Assembly: GCF_900109885.1 (NCBI RefSeq)
Contig: NZ_FOBS01000031.1
Location: forward strand, 1 to 35,077
Source: Syntrophus gentianae
GTDB taxonomy: Bacteria > Desulfobacterota > Syntrophia > Syntrophales > Syntrophaceae
Direction: 5' to 3'
DNA: 35,077 nt
Position numbers and translations under genes: made by a program. Shown here in pieces: positions 26,333-34,350 of the stretch (positions are counted from its first letter, which is position 1; each line of letters starts with the position of its first letter). The notes beneath the pieces are model-generated. The model worked only from the letters and a program-made list of their open reading frames with translations. It was not told where the DNA came from and ran no database searches.

Positions 26333-28180
26333 ATGAGTGCTCTGCAGAATATCCTTTCCCGGATGGCCGAGACCCCGCTGATTTTTGATGGGGCGATGGG
26401 GACGATGCTCTATGATAAAGGGGTTTTTATTCAAACCTGCTATGATGATTTGTGCCTGACCAGTCCCGGGCTGATCCGGGAAATTCACGAACAGTATACG
26501 CAAGCCGGCGCGGAGGTCCTGGAAACCAATTCTTTCGGCGCCAATCGAATCAAACTCCGGTCCTATGGACTGGCCGAAAAGGTGGCCGATATCAATCGTG
26601 CCGCCGTTCGGCTTACCCGCCAGGCGGCCGGGCAGAAGCTGTATGTCGCCGGTTCCGTGGGACCTTGCACCCAGGGGGGGCAGGTGATCGCAGGACCGGA
26701 AATTCTGGATGTTGAAGCCGCTTTCCGGGAGCAGATGGAAGCCTTGACCGGGGAAGGCGTTGATCTGCTTCTTCTGGAAACATTCAGTGATCTTAAAGAA
26801 TTGCAATTGGCTGCCCGGATTGCGCGGGAGACTGAGGTGCCGGTGCTGGCCTCCTTTGCCGTCGATGAAGAGGGAGAGACGGCAGCCGGAACGCCGGCGG
26901 AAAAGATGGCTGCGGCCCTGGAGACCGATCCTAACGTGGATGTGATCGGTTTGAACTGTGGCACCGGTCCGGCTGGGATTTACGAGGCCCTGCTCAAAAT
27001 TCTGCCCCAGGTGAGTAAACCGGTGGTTGTCATGCCCAATGCCGGGATGCCGAGGACTGTCGGGGGCAGGACCCTCTATCTGGCCAATCCGGAATATTTT
27101 ACCGAGTACGCCAAGAAATTCATCGAACTGGGTGTCCGCGGGGTCGGCGGCTGCTGCGGCGTCACTCCGGAGCATATTGCCACCGCGGCCCGGGCTGTCC
27201 GGGGGCTCAGCGGCGTTCGGAAGCATATTGAAATCGTGTCCCGCGAGCCTGCTCCGACACAGTTGCAGAGCATTCCGACGGCTGAGAAATCCCGTCTGGC
27301 GGCCAAGATGCTTTCCGGGCAGAAGGTGACTTCCGTGGAGATTCTCCCCCCCCGGGCCAGTGATTTCAGTAATATGCTTGCCAAGGTCCGTCGGTGCCAT
27401 GAAGCCGGTATTGATGCCATCAACATTCCCGACGGCCCCCGGGCCAGCGCCCGGGTCTCGCCCATGATCACGGCCTTGGTCATCCTCAAGGAAGTGGGGA
27501 TCGAGCCGGTGGTCCATTACTGTTGCCGGGACCGGAATCTGATCGGAATGCAGAGTGACCTGCTGGGCGGATATGCCGTAGGTCTCGCCAATTACCTGAT
27601 TATAACCGGCGATCCACCGAAACTGGGCAACTGCCCGGAAGCCACGGGCGTCTTCGATGTGGATGCCATCGGCCTCACGAAGGTGATCCATAATCTGAAT
27701 ACCGGCTGGGATATCGGCGGCAGTCCCGTAGACCCTCCCACGGGGATTCTGATCGGCGTGGGTGCAAACCCCTGCGCCGTGGATATGGAGCGGGAAATCG
27801 ACCGTTATTTCCAAAAAATCGAGGCGGGCGCCGAATTTGCCATCACGCAGCCGGTCTTTGATGTGGAGGCGCTGTTGCGCTTTCTTGACCGGGTGGAAAA
27901 ATACTCGAAACGGATCCCTGTTCTGGCCGGCGTCTGGCCCCTCCTGAGTTACCGGAATGCGGAATTTATGAACAATGAAGTCCCGGGCGTCGTGGTGCCG
28001 GAGGCAATTCTTCGTCGGATGGCAGAATGCGCAACGGGAGAAGAGAGCCGGCGTGCCGGAATCGAGATCGCCAGGACTATCTGCACGGAAGTCCATGACC
28101 GGGTGGCTGGTTTTCAGGTGTCTGCTCCCTTGAACAATGTAGAAATCGCCCTTGCCGTGCTGGGAAAAAGCGAAGTCTGA
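26333..28180 (+). CDS. Bifunctional homocysteine S-methyltransferase / methylenetetrahydrofolate reductase
   Basis: A 615-residue fusion enzyme. Residues 1-290 form a Zn-dependent homocysteine methyltransferase: IFDGAMGTML at the start, Cys209 in LNCGTGP, and Cys274-Cys275 in VGGCCGVTP as zinc ligands. Residues about 322-605 are a MetF-like reductase: VEILPPR, INIPDGPRASARVS, HYCCRDRN, ITGDPPK and ITQPVFDVE, the flavin and folate-binding signatures. The pair would reduce methylene-THF and supply methyl groups for methionine synthesis. The cobalamin-binding and reactivation domains of MetH are absent, so it could be a split MetH or a YitJ-like enzyme. A separate B12-binding corrinoid partner is possible. 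GAGGTG precedes the ATG. Confidence 0.93.
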   Translation: MSALQNILSRMAETPLIFDGAMGTMLYDKGVFIQTCYDDLCLTSPGLIREIHEQYTQAGAEVLETNSFGANRIKLRSYGLAEKVADINRAAVRLTRQAAGQKLYVAGSVGPCTQGGQVIAGPEILDVEAAFREQMEALTGEGVDLLLLETFSDLKELQLAARIARETEVPVLASFAVDEEGETAAGTPAEKMAAALETDPNVDVIGLNCGTGPAGIYEALLKILPQVSKPVVVMPNAGMPRTVGGRTLYLANPEYFTEYAKKFIELGVRGVGGCCGVTPEHIATAARAVRGLSGVRKHIEIVSREPAPTQLQSIPTAEKSRLAAKMLSGQKVTSVEILPPRASDFSNMLAKVRRCHEAGIDAINIPDGPRASARVSPMITALVILKEVGIEPVVHYCCRDRNLIGMQSDLLGGYAVGLANYLIITGDPPKLGNCPEATGVFDVDAIGLTKVIHNLNTGWDIGGSPVDPPTGILIGVGANPCAVDMEREIDRYFQKIEAGAEFAITQPVFDVEALLRFLDRVEKYSKRIPVLAGVWPLLSYRNAEFMNNEVPGVVVPEAILRRMAECATGEESRRAGIEIARTICTEVHDRVAGFQVSAPLNNVEIALAVLGKSEV

Positions 28181-28317
28181 GGGAGGAGCGAGAAGACTTT
28201 TTGTATGGAAATCATGGTTCGACGCTGGTATGAAAAAAAGGGAATCATCCTAACGAATTAATAGGTTAATGGATCTGAGTTTTCGTGAAAAATTAATTTG
28301 CCTAGAGTGATGTCGCG

Positions 28318-29157
28318 ATGATTGTTCGATGCTGGGGAGCAAGAGGGTCCATTTCCGTTTCCGGGAAAGAATACGTGAAATATGGGGGCGATACGAGCTG
28401 TATCGAAATTCGGACGCAGGAGGAAAAAGTCATTATTGTTGACGCCGGTTCCGGGATCCGGGGGCTGGGGAATCAGCTGCTGGAAGAGCGCCGTTTCGAA
28501 TATTCTCTGCTCTTTACCCATGCTCACTGGGATCACGTGATCGGATTTCCCTTCTTCAAGCCGATCTACCATCCGGGAGTGCGCATGGAGATTTTCGGCT
28601 GTCCCTTTGTCGCGACTTCCGCCCAGGAGATGCTCTCGCGCATTCTGAGGCCGCCGAACTTTCCCCTCACTCTTGCTGACCTCCGCGCTCATCTGACCTG
28701 CCGGACATCCTGCGTTGAACCCTTTGAAATCGGTTCCATGCGGATAACTCCCATTCCCTTGAGTCACCCTGACGGTGGGGGCGGCTATCGTTTTGAGGAG
28801 GATGGCAAAAGTTTCGTTCTGTTGACCGATAATGAATTAACGTACCGTCATCCCGGTGGGCTGAGCTATGAAGATTATATCCGGTTTTGCGAGGGGGCGG
28901 ATCTGCTCATCCATGATGCGGAATATACCGAGGCGGACTATCTGAAAAAAAAGGCATGGGGGCATACCGTTTACCGTGATGCCCTGCGCCTGGCTATGGA
29001 TGCGGGGGTTGCGAAACTGGGGCTGTTCCATCATAATCAAGACCGGACGGATTCGGAGCTTGACGCCATGGTGGAAGATTGCCGCAGGTCGATCCTATTG
29101 GGAGAGCATCGACTGGATTGCTTTGCCCTGCAGCAGGAAATGGAAATTTATCTATAG
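28318..29157 (+). CDS. Metallo-beta-lactamase-fold hydrolase
   Basis: A 279-residue protein. The metal motif is THAHWDH (His68, His70, Asp72, His73). Further ligand candidates are HPDGG after IPLS, and DAEY and GHT in the C-terminal part. The opening MIVRCWGARGSISVSGKEY is characteristic of an MBL subgroup often found beside receivers and diguanylate cyclases. Some members are related to phosphodiesterases; the substrate is unknown here. The ribosome site is weak (GAGTGAT). It is followed by a receiver 111 nt downstream. Confidence 0.87.
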   Translation: MIVRCWGARGSISVSGKEYVKYGGDTSCIEIRTQEEKVIIVDAGSGIRGLGNQLLEERRFEYSLLFTHAHWDHVIGFPFFKPIYHPGVRMEIFGCPFVATSAQEMLSRILRPPNFPLTLADLRAHLTCRTSCVEPFEIGSMRITPIPLSHPDGGGGYRFEEDGKSFVLLTDNELTYRHPGGLSYEDYIRFCEGADLLIHDAEYTEADYLKKKAWGHTVYRDALRLAMDAGVAKLGLFHHNQDRTDSELDAMVEDCRRSILLGEHRLDCFALQQEMEIYL

Positions 29158-29268
29158 AAAAATTTGGAATGCGGCGCCGGGAATTTATCGACAAGCCGCT
29201 TATTCATAAACGCAATGGCAAAAGAAACATGGATAAGCCGGAGCGTCCGGAAGAACAGGAGGTTGAAA

Positions 29269-29673
29269 ATGCCGCAGATTCTGATTGTGGAAGATGATGA
29301 TGAACTTCGATCCGTTTTGAAAGAGGTCCTGGAACAGGAAGGATACGGAGTGGCTGAAGCGGCAGATGGTAGGGCTGCCATGGAAATGCAGCGTCTGACG
29401 GGGGCTGATCTCGTGATTACCGACCTTATTATGCCGGAAATGGATGGCATTGAAACCATCATGGCCCTGCGGAAAGGATTCCCCTGGGTGAAGATCATTG
29501 CCATGTCCGGTGGCCACCGCGCCGGACCGCGGGCTTTTCTGAACCTGGCCAAGGCGCTGGGGGCGCATCGGACGCTGCATAAACCTTTTGTATTTGAGGA
29601 TATGCTGACGGCCGTTGGGGAACTTCTGGAAGAGACGCCTTGGGACGGTCCGGGGGGCCGCATTTTGTCCTGA
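29269..29673 (+). CDS. Single-domain response regulator
   Basis: A 134-residue receiver: Glu8-Asp9-Asp10 pocket (IVEDDDE), acceptor Asp52 in ITDLIMP, Ser80 in AMSGG and Lys105 in HKPF. All canonical phosphorylation residues are kept. The frame is open from 29164, but the ATG at 29269 is preceded by AGGAGG 6 nt away and starts exactly at the first receiver strand. It stands between the MBL hydrolase and a small conserved-looking protein, in a run of signalling genes on the same strand. Confidence 0.92.
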   Translation: MPQILIVEDDDELRSVLKEVLEQEGYGVAEAADGRAAMEMQRLTGADLVITDLIMPEMDGIETIMALRKGFPWVKIIAMSGGHRAGPRAFLNLAKALGAHRTLHKPFVFEDMLTAVGELLEETPWDGPGGRILS

Positions 29674-29736
29674 GGAATCCATTGTTGGCAACCAAGAAAC
29701 GATCTGCCGGCAAAGGCGAAAGGAGTTGGGAGTTTC

Positions 29737-30036
29737 ATGCGCAGAGTGGGTTCCGAAAAACTGGAACCAGGGATGATCCTGGCTAAGCCGATCCTGATGA
29801 AAAACGGGATGGTCCTCTTCGGAGAGGGGACGGAATTAACGGAGAATTACATCGAGCGGATTCGGAGCATGGCCGTTGAGGCCATCCAGATCGAAGGCAG
29901 TGCGCCTTCCACCGAATCCCGGGAAAAACTGCTGGCGGATCTGAATGCAAGATTCCGTCTGGTGGAGCAGCAACCGTACATGAGTCTGTTGAAGCGACTG
30001 GTTGAAGAGCATATTACCGAGAATTATGAAAATTAG
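29737..30036 (+). CDS. Small protein with LxPGMxLAxP...GTxLT motif, upstream of HDOD gene
   Basis: A 99-residue soluble protein. The pattern LEPGMILAKP, then GMVLFGEGTELTENYIERI, resembles the domain found at the N-terminus of some HD-GYP and related c-di-GMP signalling proteins. Here it is free-standing. The C-terminal 40 residues are a charged helix (REKLLADLNARF; LLKRLVEEHITENY). No membrane or catalytic motif is present. AGGAG lies upstream of the ATG. It is 36 nt before the HDOD gene and probably cotranscribed. The function is unknown; an accessory role to the HDOD protein is inference. Confidence 0.75.
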   Translation: MRRVGSEKLEPGMILAKPILMKNGMVLFGEGTELTENYIERIRSMAVEAIQIEGSAPSTESREKLLADLNARFRLVEQQPYMSLLKRLVEEHITENYEN

Positions 30037-30072
30037 GTGCTGAGAACAGGATCCCCGGGATAAGGTCATGCC

Positions 30073-30900
30073 ATGGATATAAGGATGTTGCGCCAAAAGG
30101 TGGAAAGGATCGAGATGCTGCCCACGATTCCCGATGTGATCAAGCGTCTTTCGGTCATCGTCGGAAATCCGAAAATCTCTCTCAGTGAAATCAGCAGCTT
30201 TATTTCCAGTGATCCGGCACTCACCAGCAGAATCCTGAAGATGGTCAATTCCGCCATTTTTGGCTTTCCGGGAAGGATCTCCTCCGTTACCCATGCGGTG
30301 ACGCTCCTGGGTTTCAATGTGATCAAGGGGCTGCTGATGGGGGTCACGGTTCTGGATCTCATGCAGACGGCGATGGTCGGTCTTCGGGAGCATTCCGTCG
30401 GCTGTGCCATAGCGGCGCGGACGATCGCGGAAATGAAGGGGATGAAGAATACGGAGGATGCGTCTGTGGGCGGCCTGCTTCATGATCTCGGCAAGGTGAT
30501 CCTGCTGCTTCAATTTCCCCAGGATTATAAATTGGTCCTGGAAGCGACGGACCAGAAGGGGATGCTGATCTTCAATGCCGAGAAGGCTCACTTCTCTGAA
30601 ACACATGCGGCGGTCGGTTTGTGGCTTGCTGAAAAATGGAAGTTCCCCAAAAATCTGACGGACGTCATTGCCTACCACCATAAACCCCAACTGGCGAAAA
30701 ATGCCCCTGTGGATACCGCCATCGTCCATCTGGCGGACATTCTGGTCAGGACCATGGGGTTTGGTTATGCCGGCGATGCCTTTGTCCCGGCAGTTTCGCC
30801 CGCTTCCTTTGAACAGCTCAATCTCAGCGAAGAGGAGATTCGGGAAGTCCTGAGGAACATCGAATCCATGCGGGGCATGGGGGATGATCCGGCATGGTGA
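30073..30900 (+). CDS. HDOD-domain signalling protein
   Basis: A 275-residue cytoplasmic protein. The HDOD fold occupies about 10-210: LPTIPDVIKRL at the start, ISSDPALTSRILKMVNSAIFG, then GGLLHDLGK (His137-Asp138) and AYHHKP (202-203). Several HD-phosphohydrolase histidines remain (107, 137, 178, 202-203), more than a pure scaffold needs. HDOD proteins usually act as output or scaffold modules in second-messenger and stress signalling. The gene overlaps the following pseudo-receiver-GGDDF gene (30894), so the two products are translationally coupled and likely work together. Confidence 0.92.
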   Translation: MDIRMLRQKVERIEMLPTIPDVIKRLSVIVGNPKISLSEISSFISSDPALTSRILKMVNSAIFGFPGRISSVTHAVTLLGFNVIKGLLMGVTVLDLMQTAMVGLREHSVGCAIAARTIAEMKGMKNTEDASVGGLLHDLGKVILLLQFPQDYKLVLEATDQKGMLIFNAEKAHFSETHAAVGLWLAEKWKFPKNLTDVIAYHHKPQLAKNAPVDTAIVHLADILVRTMGFGYAGDAFVPAVSPASFEQLNLSEEEIREVLRNIESMRGMGDDPAW

Positions 30901-31877
30901 ATCGAAAAACCATTGTAATCATCGGCAGAAATCCTGTCATGGTTTCCCTCCTGGAACAGAAACTGCGCGCCTCCCATTCCATCGCCACCTTTAACCGGAT
31001 TCAGCAGGCCCTGGACTTTCTCTACACGAACCTGCCGGATCTGGTGATCATCGAATGGCAAAAGGAGGACGACGCGACGGCAGACGCCCTGCGGACGTTC
31101 AAGGCCGAGCCCCTTTTCAGCCAGCTTCCCTTTCTCGCGATCCTGGACGAACCAGGGTCTGCCGTGAATTGGGATATCCTCCCCGTCGAGGATTACCTCC
31201 GCAGGACGGATCTCGAAGCGGAGGCGATCAACCGCGTGGAGCTCTGCCTCCTGCGGTCCGAGCGGTTGATCGAGATAAACCCCCTGACCCGGCTGCCGGG
31301 AAATATCTCCATCAACCGTGAGGTCCAGGCGCGGCTCGATCGGGATGGGGAGTTTGACCTGGCCTATGCCGATCTGGATCAGTTCAAACCCTTCAACGAC
31401 AAATATGGTTTCAGCCGGGGCGATGAGGTGCTCCGGGTTATGGGGCGCCTTATTCTCAGCATTGTTCAAAGCCGGCAGCCCCAGGGAAGCTATATCGGAC
31501 ATATCGGGGGCGATGATTTCATTTTCCTCATGGATGTCGGTCTTGCAGAGTCTGCATCGGAAGCCATTATCGAGGCTTTTGACCAGATTATCCCGACTTT
31601 TTATGATGCCGAGGACCGGGGGCGGGGCTATATCGAATCTATAGACCGGCAGGGAAAGACCAGGCATTTCCCCTTGATGACGGTTTCCATCGGCGGAGTG
31701 ACCCATCGCCGCAGCCGGCGGCTTTCCCATTACGGGGAGCTGACGGAGGCAGTTTCCCAGATGAAGAAATACGCCAAATCTTTCCCCGGCAGCTGCTTCC
31801 GCTCGGATAAACGTTCCGCTGTTCCGGCAGATTACCCTGCCACCCTTTCTTCCATTCCCTCCCATGAAATTGGTTAA
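30894..31877 (+). CDS. Pseudo-receiver-GGDEF protein with a GGDDF motif
   Basis: A 327-residue protein. The N-terminal ~115 residues have a receiver outline but lack the phospho-pocket (IGRNP where Asp-Asp should be; IIEWQ with Glu54 at the acceptor site). A GGDEF domain follows from about 125: LTRLPGN, AYADLDQFKPFNDKYGFSRGDEVL with its metal and GTP-contact residues, and GGDDF (205-209) in place of GG(D/E)EF. No RxxD inhibitory site precedes it. The conservative E-to-D change may lower or preserve diguanylate cyclase activity. It overlaps the HDOD gene by 7 nt, indicating coupled expression. Confidence 0.88.
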   Translation: MVNRKTIVIIGRNPVMVSLLEQKLRASHSIATFNRIQQALDFLYTNLPDLVIIEWQKEDDATADALRTFKAEPLFSQLPFLAILDEPGSAVNWDILPVEDYLRRTDLEAEAINRVELCLLRSERLIEINPLTRLPGNISINREVQARLDRDGEFDLAYADLDQFKPFNDKYGFSRGDEVLRVMGRLILSIVQSRQPQGSYIGHIGGDDFIFLMDVGLAESASEAIIEAFDQIIPTFYDAEDRGRGYIESIDRQGKTRHFPLMTVSIGGVTHRRSRRLSHYGELTEAVSQMKKYAKSFPGSCFRSDKRSAVPADYPATLSSIPSHEIG

Positions 31878-31987
31878 TCACGCAAAACCATACTTTTAAA
31901 AAGTCTTTCTTCTTTTCGCAGGCAATGTTGTCGTGTAAATCCATGCTGGAATGATGTCCGAAATTTGCTTTTTCGGCGGGGCGTGCT

Positions 31988-33325
31988 ATGGTGCAGACCA
32001 TGCAACCAAGAATTCTTCCCCGGAAGGAACACCGGATATCCCGAAAGCAGATAAGCCCGAATGTGCTACGCACACTCTATCGACTCCGTGACAAAGGCTT
32101 CATTGCGTATCTGGTCGGAGGCTGTGTCCGCGACTTGCTCCTGGAGCGCACCCCCAAAGACTTCGATATCGCCACAAACGCCACACCCAATCAGATCAAA
32201 CGGCTCTTTCGCAACTGCCGTCTGGTCGGCCGCCGTTTCAGGTTGGCTCATCTCCACTTTCAGGACGAAATCCTCGAAGTTTCCACGTTCCGAGCTGCGG
32301 CCCCCTCTGATGAAGGGGACATGGATGAGCCCGGTCCTGAGAATCGTCCTGTGCGGCACCTCAAGGACAGCGATGGAATGGTTCTCCGTGACAACGTCTT
32401 TGGCACACCGGAAGAGGATGCACTCCGCCGCGACTTCACGATCAATGCCCTTGTCTACAATATTGCAGATTTTTCGGTGATTGACTACTCAACCGGACTG
32501 AGCGACCTCCACGGGGGGTTGATCCGTCCCATTGGCGACCCCTATGAACGGTTTACCGAAGATCCGGTGCGAATGCTCCGGGCTGTTCGTTTTGCAGCAA
32601 CCCATAACTTTGCCATCGAACCTGCCACATGGGAGAGCCTCTGTGAACTGTCTTCCACGATTTCCCGCGCTTCACCGGCAAGGCTCTATGAAGAGATTCT
32701 GAAACTTTTCCTGCTTGGCGCTGCGCAATCCGTTTTCAGCCTTCTGGAAATCAGCGGACTCCTTACCGCACTTTTCCCCATGCTCAGTCAGTGGCTCAGC
32801 CGAAGCAGCCATCTCCGGGCCATCGTGTTCGGAAATCTTGAATGCCTCGACCGGCTATGCCAGAGTGGAGCACCGCCATCACCGTCGCTCTTCTTTGCCG
32901 CATTCTTCGGCCCCAGCCTGGAGGAAGCGGTGTCTGAACGCCAGAGGGACGGCATCCCCCGCCAGCAGGCGCTGGATGCTGTTTGCGCTGCGTCCTTGCA
33001 AGAGATCCGCAAAACCGTGAGCATCCCCGGACCGGTCGGCACTCAACTGCGAAACATCCTCGCCATGCAGCCATCAATGCACAGAAGGCCGCCGCGTCGA
33101 CCCTCGGTCATGGTCAACAGACCAGAGTTTGCCGATGCATTGGCATACCTGCGCCTCACAGCAGAGTCCAGGCGGGAAAGTCAAGATGTTCTGAAATGGT
33201 GGGAAGCCTTCCTTGCAGGGACGCCTCCCTCAATGGATTCAGCACCCCCTACAAATACGGCCTCGGCAAAAAGACGGAGGAAGAGACGACGCCGACATCG
33301 CCCTGCCACACCGATCTCTATGTAA
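31988..33325 (+). CDS. pcnB: Poly(A) polymerase I (PcnB)
   Basis: A 445-residue class II nucleotidyltransferase. It carries VGGCVRDLLL, the catalytic DFD (Asp58, Asp60) in KDFDIATNATP, the PcnB-typical FRNCRLVGRRFRLAHL, EEDALRRDFTINAL, and EDPVRMLRAVRFA. The last is shared with CCA-adding enzymes. The extended match and the very basic tail (AKRRRKRRRRHR) favour poly(A) polymerase over tRNA nucleotidyltransferase. It adds 3-prime A-tails that promote RNA decay. A second ATG at 32000 is a possible start. The 3-prime end overlaps the beginning of a decayed ankyrin frame. Confidence 0.93.
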   Translation: MVQTMQPRILPRKEHRISRKQISPNVLRTLYRLRDKGFIAYLVGGCVRDLLLERTPKDFDIATNATPNQIKRLFRNCRLVGRRFRLAHLHFQDEILEVSTFRAAAPSDEGDMDEPGPENRPVRHLKDSDGMVLRDNVFGTPEEDALRRDFTINALVYNIADFSVIDYSTGLSDLHGGLIRPIGDPYERFTEDPVRMLRAVRFAATHNFAIEPATWESLCELSSTISRASPARLYEEILKLFLLGAAQSVFSLLEISGLLTALFPMLSQWLSRSSHLRAIVFGNLECLDRLCQSGAPPSPSLFFAAFFGPSLEEAVSERQRDGIPRQQALDAVCAASLQEIRKTVSIPGPVGTQLRNILAMQPSMHRRPPRRPSVMVNRPEFADALAYLRLTAESRRESQDVLKWWEAFLAGTPPSMDSAPPTNTASAKRRRKRRRRHRPATPISM

Positions 33326-33717
33326 CGGCAGAGCGCAGACGGAAATCAACAGTCGAATCGCTGTTGTGCCGTGGAGCGGATCCCAACATTCAACTGGGTG
33401 CGGACAGCTGTTGCCCGGGTTGGTCACCATTAATGATTGCCGCTGCAGAGCGCCGTAGCGATACAGTAAAACTCCTCTTGATGTTTGGCGCAGATGTCCA
33501 ATGCGAGGAACAAATTTGGCCGCACTGCCCTAATGTTTGCTGCAAATTACGGGGTTGTTTCCATCGTCGAGACTCTACTGGAGCATGGTGCTGATCCGAA
33601 TATGCAGCCGATCATTCGATCAGGGATGCAAGCGGATTAACCGCTCTTGGTTTGGCAAAGAAACAGGGGTTGGCAGAAATCCAAAACCTGCTGGAGGCAC
33701 GAGGTGCCAAAGAATAG
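33196..33717 (+). pseudogene. Frameshifted ankyrin-repeat gene
   Basis: Ankyrin repeats run across three reading frames. Frame one ends a repeat with GWSPLMIAAAERRSDTVKLL and FGADV. Removing one C at 33498-33499 restores GADVNARNKFGRTALMFAAN in the next frame. After HGADPNMQ a second shift (near 33622-33634) is needed to reach DASGLTALGLAKKQG and the stop at 33715-33717. At least two frameshifts therefore separate at least three repeats. The start is uncertain: frame one overlaps the end of pcnB from about 33196. Sequencing error could explain one shift; two suggest decay. Confidence 0.75.
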
Positions 33718-33778
33718 TGAGAGCCCGTGTGGGTAGCAGAAAAATGAAAAGTGCAGGGATAAAAACATGATTAAATTT

Positions 33779-33802
33779 GCTAGATTTCATTTGAAATCTA
33801 GC
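33779..33802. repeat. Perfect palindrome overlapping the stop of the small minus-strand gene
   Basis: GCTAGATTTCA (33779-33789) and TGAAATCTAGC (33792-33802) pair perfectly over 11 bp with a 2-nt loop. The TAG stop of the minus-strand 81-codon gene (33798-33800) lies inside the right arm. It separates that gene from the ankyrin remnant. The U-tract is poor on both strands, so a terminator role is only possible. Confidence 0.5.
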
Positions 33803-34043
33803 GGGTTACCATTGGGTACCATTTTCTTGTTATATTATCCAATAGCAGTTGAAAAGCTGTTTTGCCGTCTACAACCCCTTCAAGATTGTCGATACTTCCC
33901 AAAATCTCATTAAATATTTGTTTGGCTCGTTCTTCAGGTAATCCGCCTGCCATAGCCGGTTGTAGGATTGCAATAAGTAAGGATGCTATCTCTTGAGAAC
34001 CTTCAATCTTTTGCGCTTCCTCTTCTTTAATTTCTTCGCTCAC
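33798..34043 (-). CDS. Small acidic hypothetical protein
   Basis: An 81-residue protein from a GTG at 34043, which has AGGAGG 5 nt upstream. The open frame extends to an ATG at 34076 that lacks such a site. The product is acidic and helical (SEEIKEEEAQKIEG; LPEERAKQIFNEILG) with a hydrophobic middle (IASLLIAILQPAMAGG) too short for a firm membrane call. I recognise no family. The neighbourhood is IS debris and an ankyrin pseudogene, so it may be accessory DNA. The good ribosome site is the main reason to call it a gene. Confidence 0.5.
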   Translation of the reverse strand: MSEEIKEEEAQKIEGSQEIASLLIAILQPAMAGGLPEERAKQIFNEILGSIDNLEGVVDGKTAFQLLLDNITRKWYPMVTR

Positions 34044-34350
34044 CCATTCCTCCTCGTTTTGAAATGAGAATATCAACTATCCATTTATTGTCGATATTAC
34101 AAGTCTTATTCGATGGCTCTCGTTAAGCGAGGTAAAGTATAAAAAGAACTCAGCAAGGTCCCGTCAAAGTTCATCTTGGAAGGATTTGGATTGTAAAGGA
34201 TTATGAGCCGAATTTGTTAAAAACAAAGATTTGGTATTGGAAATGGTCAAGTTCCTGTAAAAATGAGGATTTAGGTTGAGGGACAGGCAGAGGAAAATGA
34301 CTGCTCTCCAGAAAGAGGCACGTTTTTCAGGAACAGAGTGGTTTGTATGG
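34044..34350. other. Non-coding region between the small gene and the ISAs1 remnant
   Basis: About 300 nt without a credible gene, RNA or terminator. It is AT-rich and probably includes the promoter of the small minus-strand gene and the outer end of the degraded IS; I could not identify its terminal repeat. Confidence 0.3.

Noticed and set aside
26168-28096. 642-codon open frame on the minus strand
   Set aside because: It is antisense to the methyltransferase/reductase gene, whose full set of motifs is on the plus strand. The antisense translation is rich in His, Gly and Arg with no family features.
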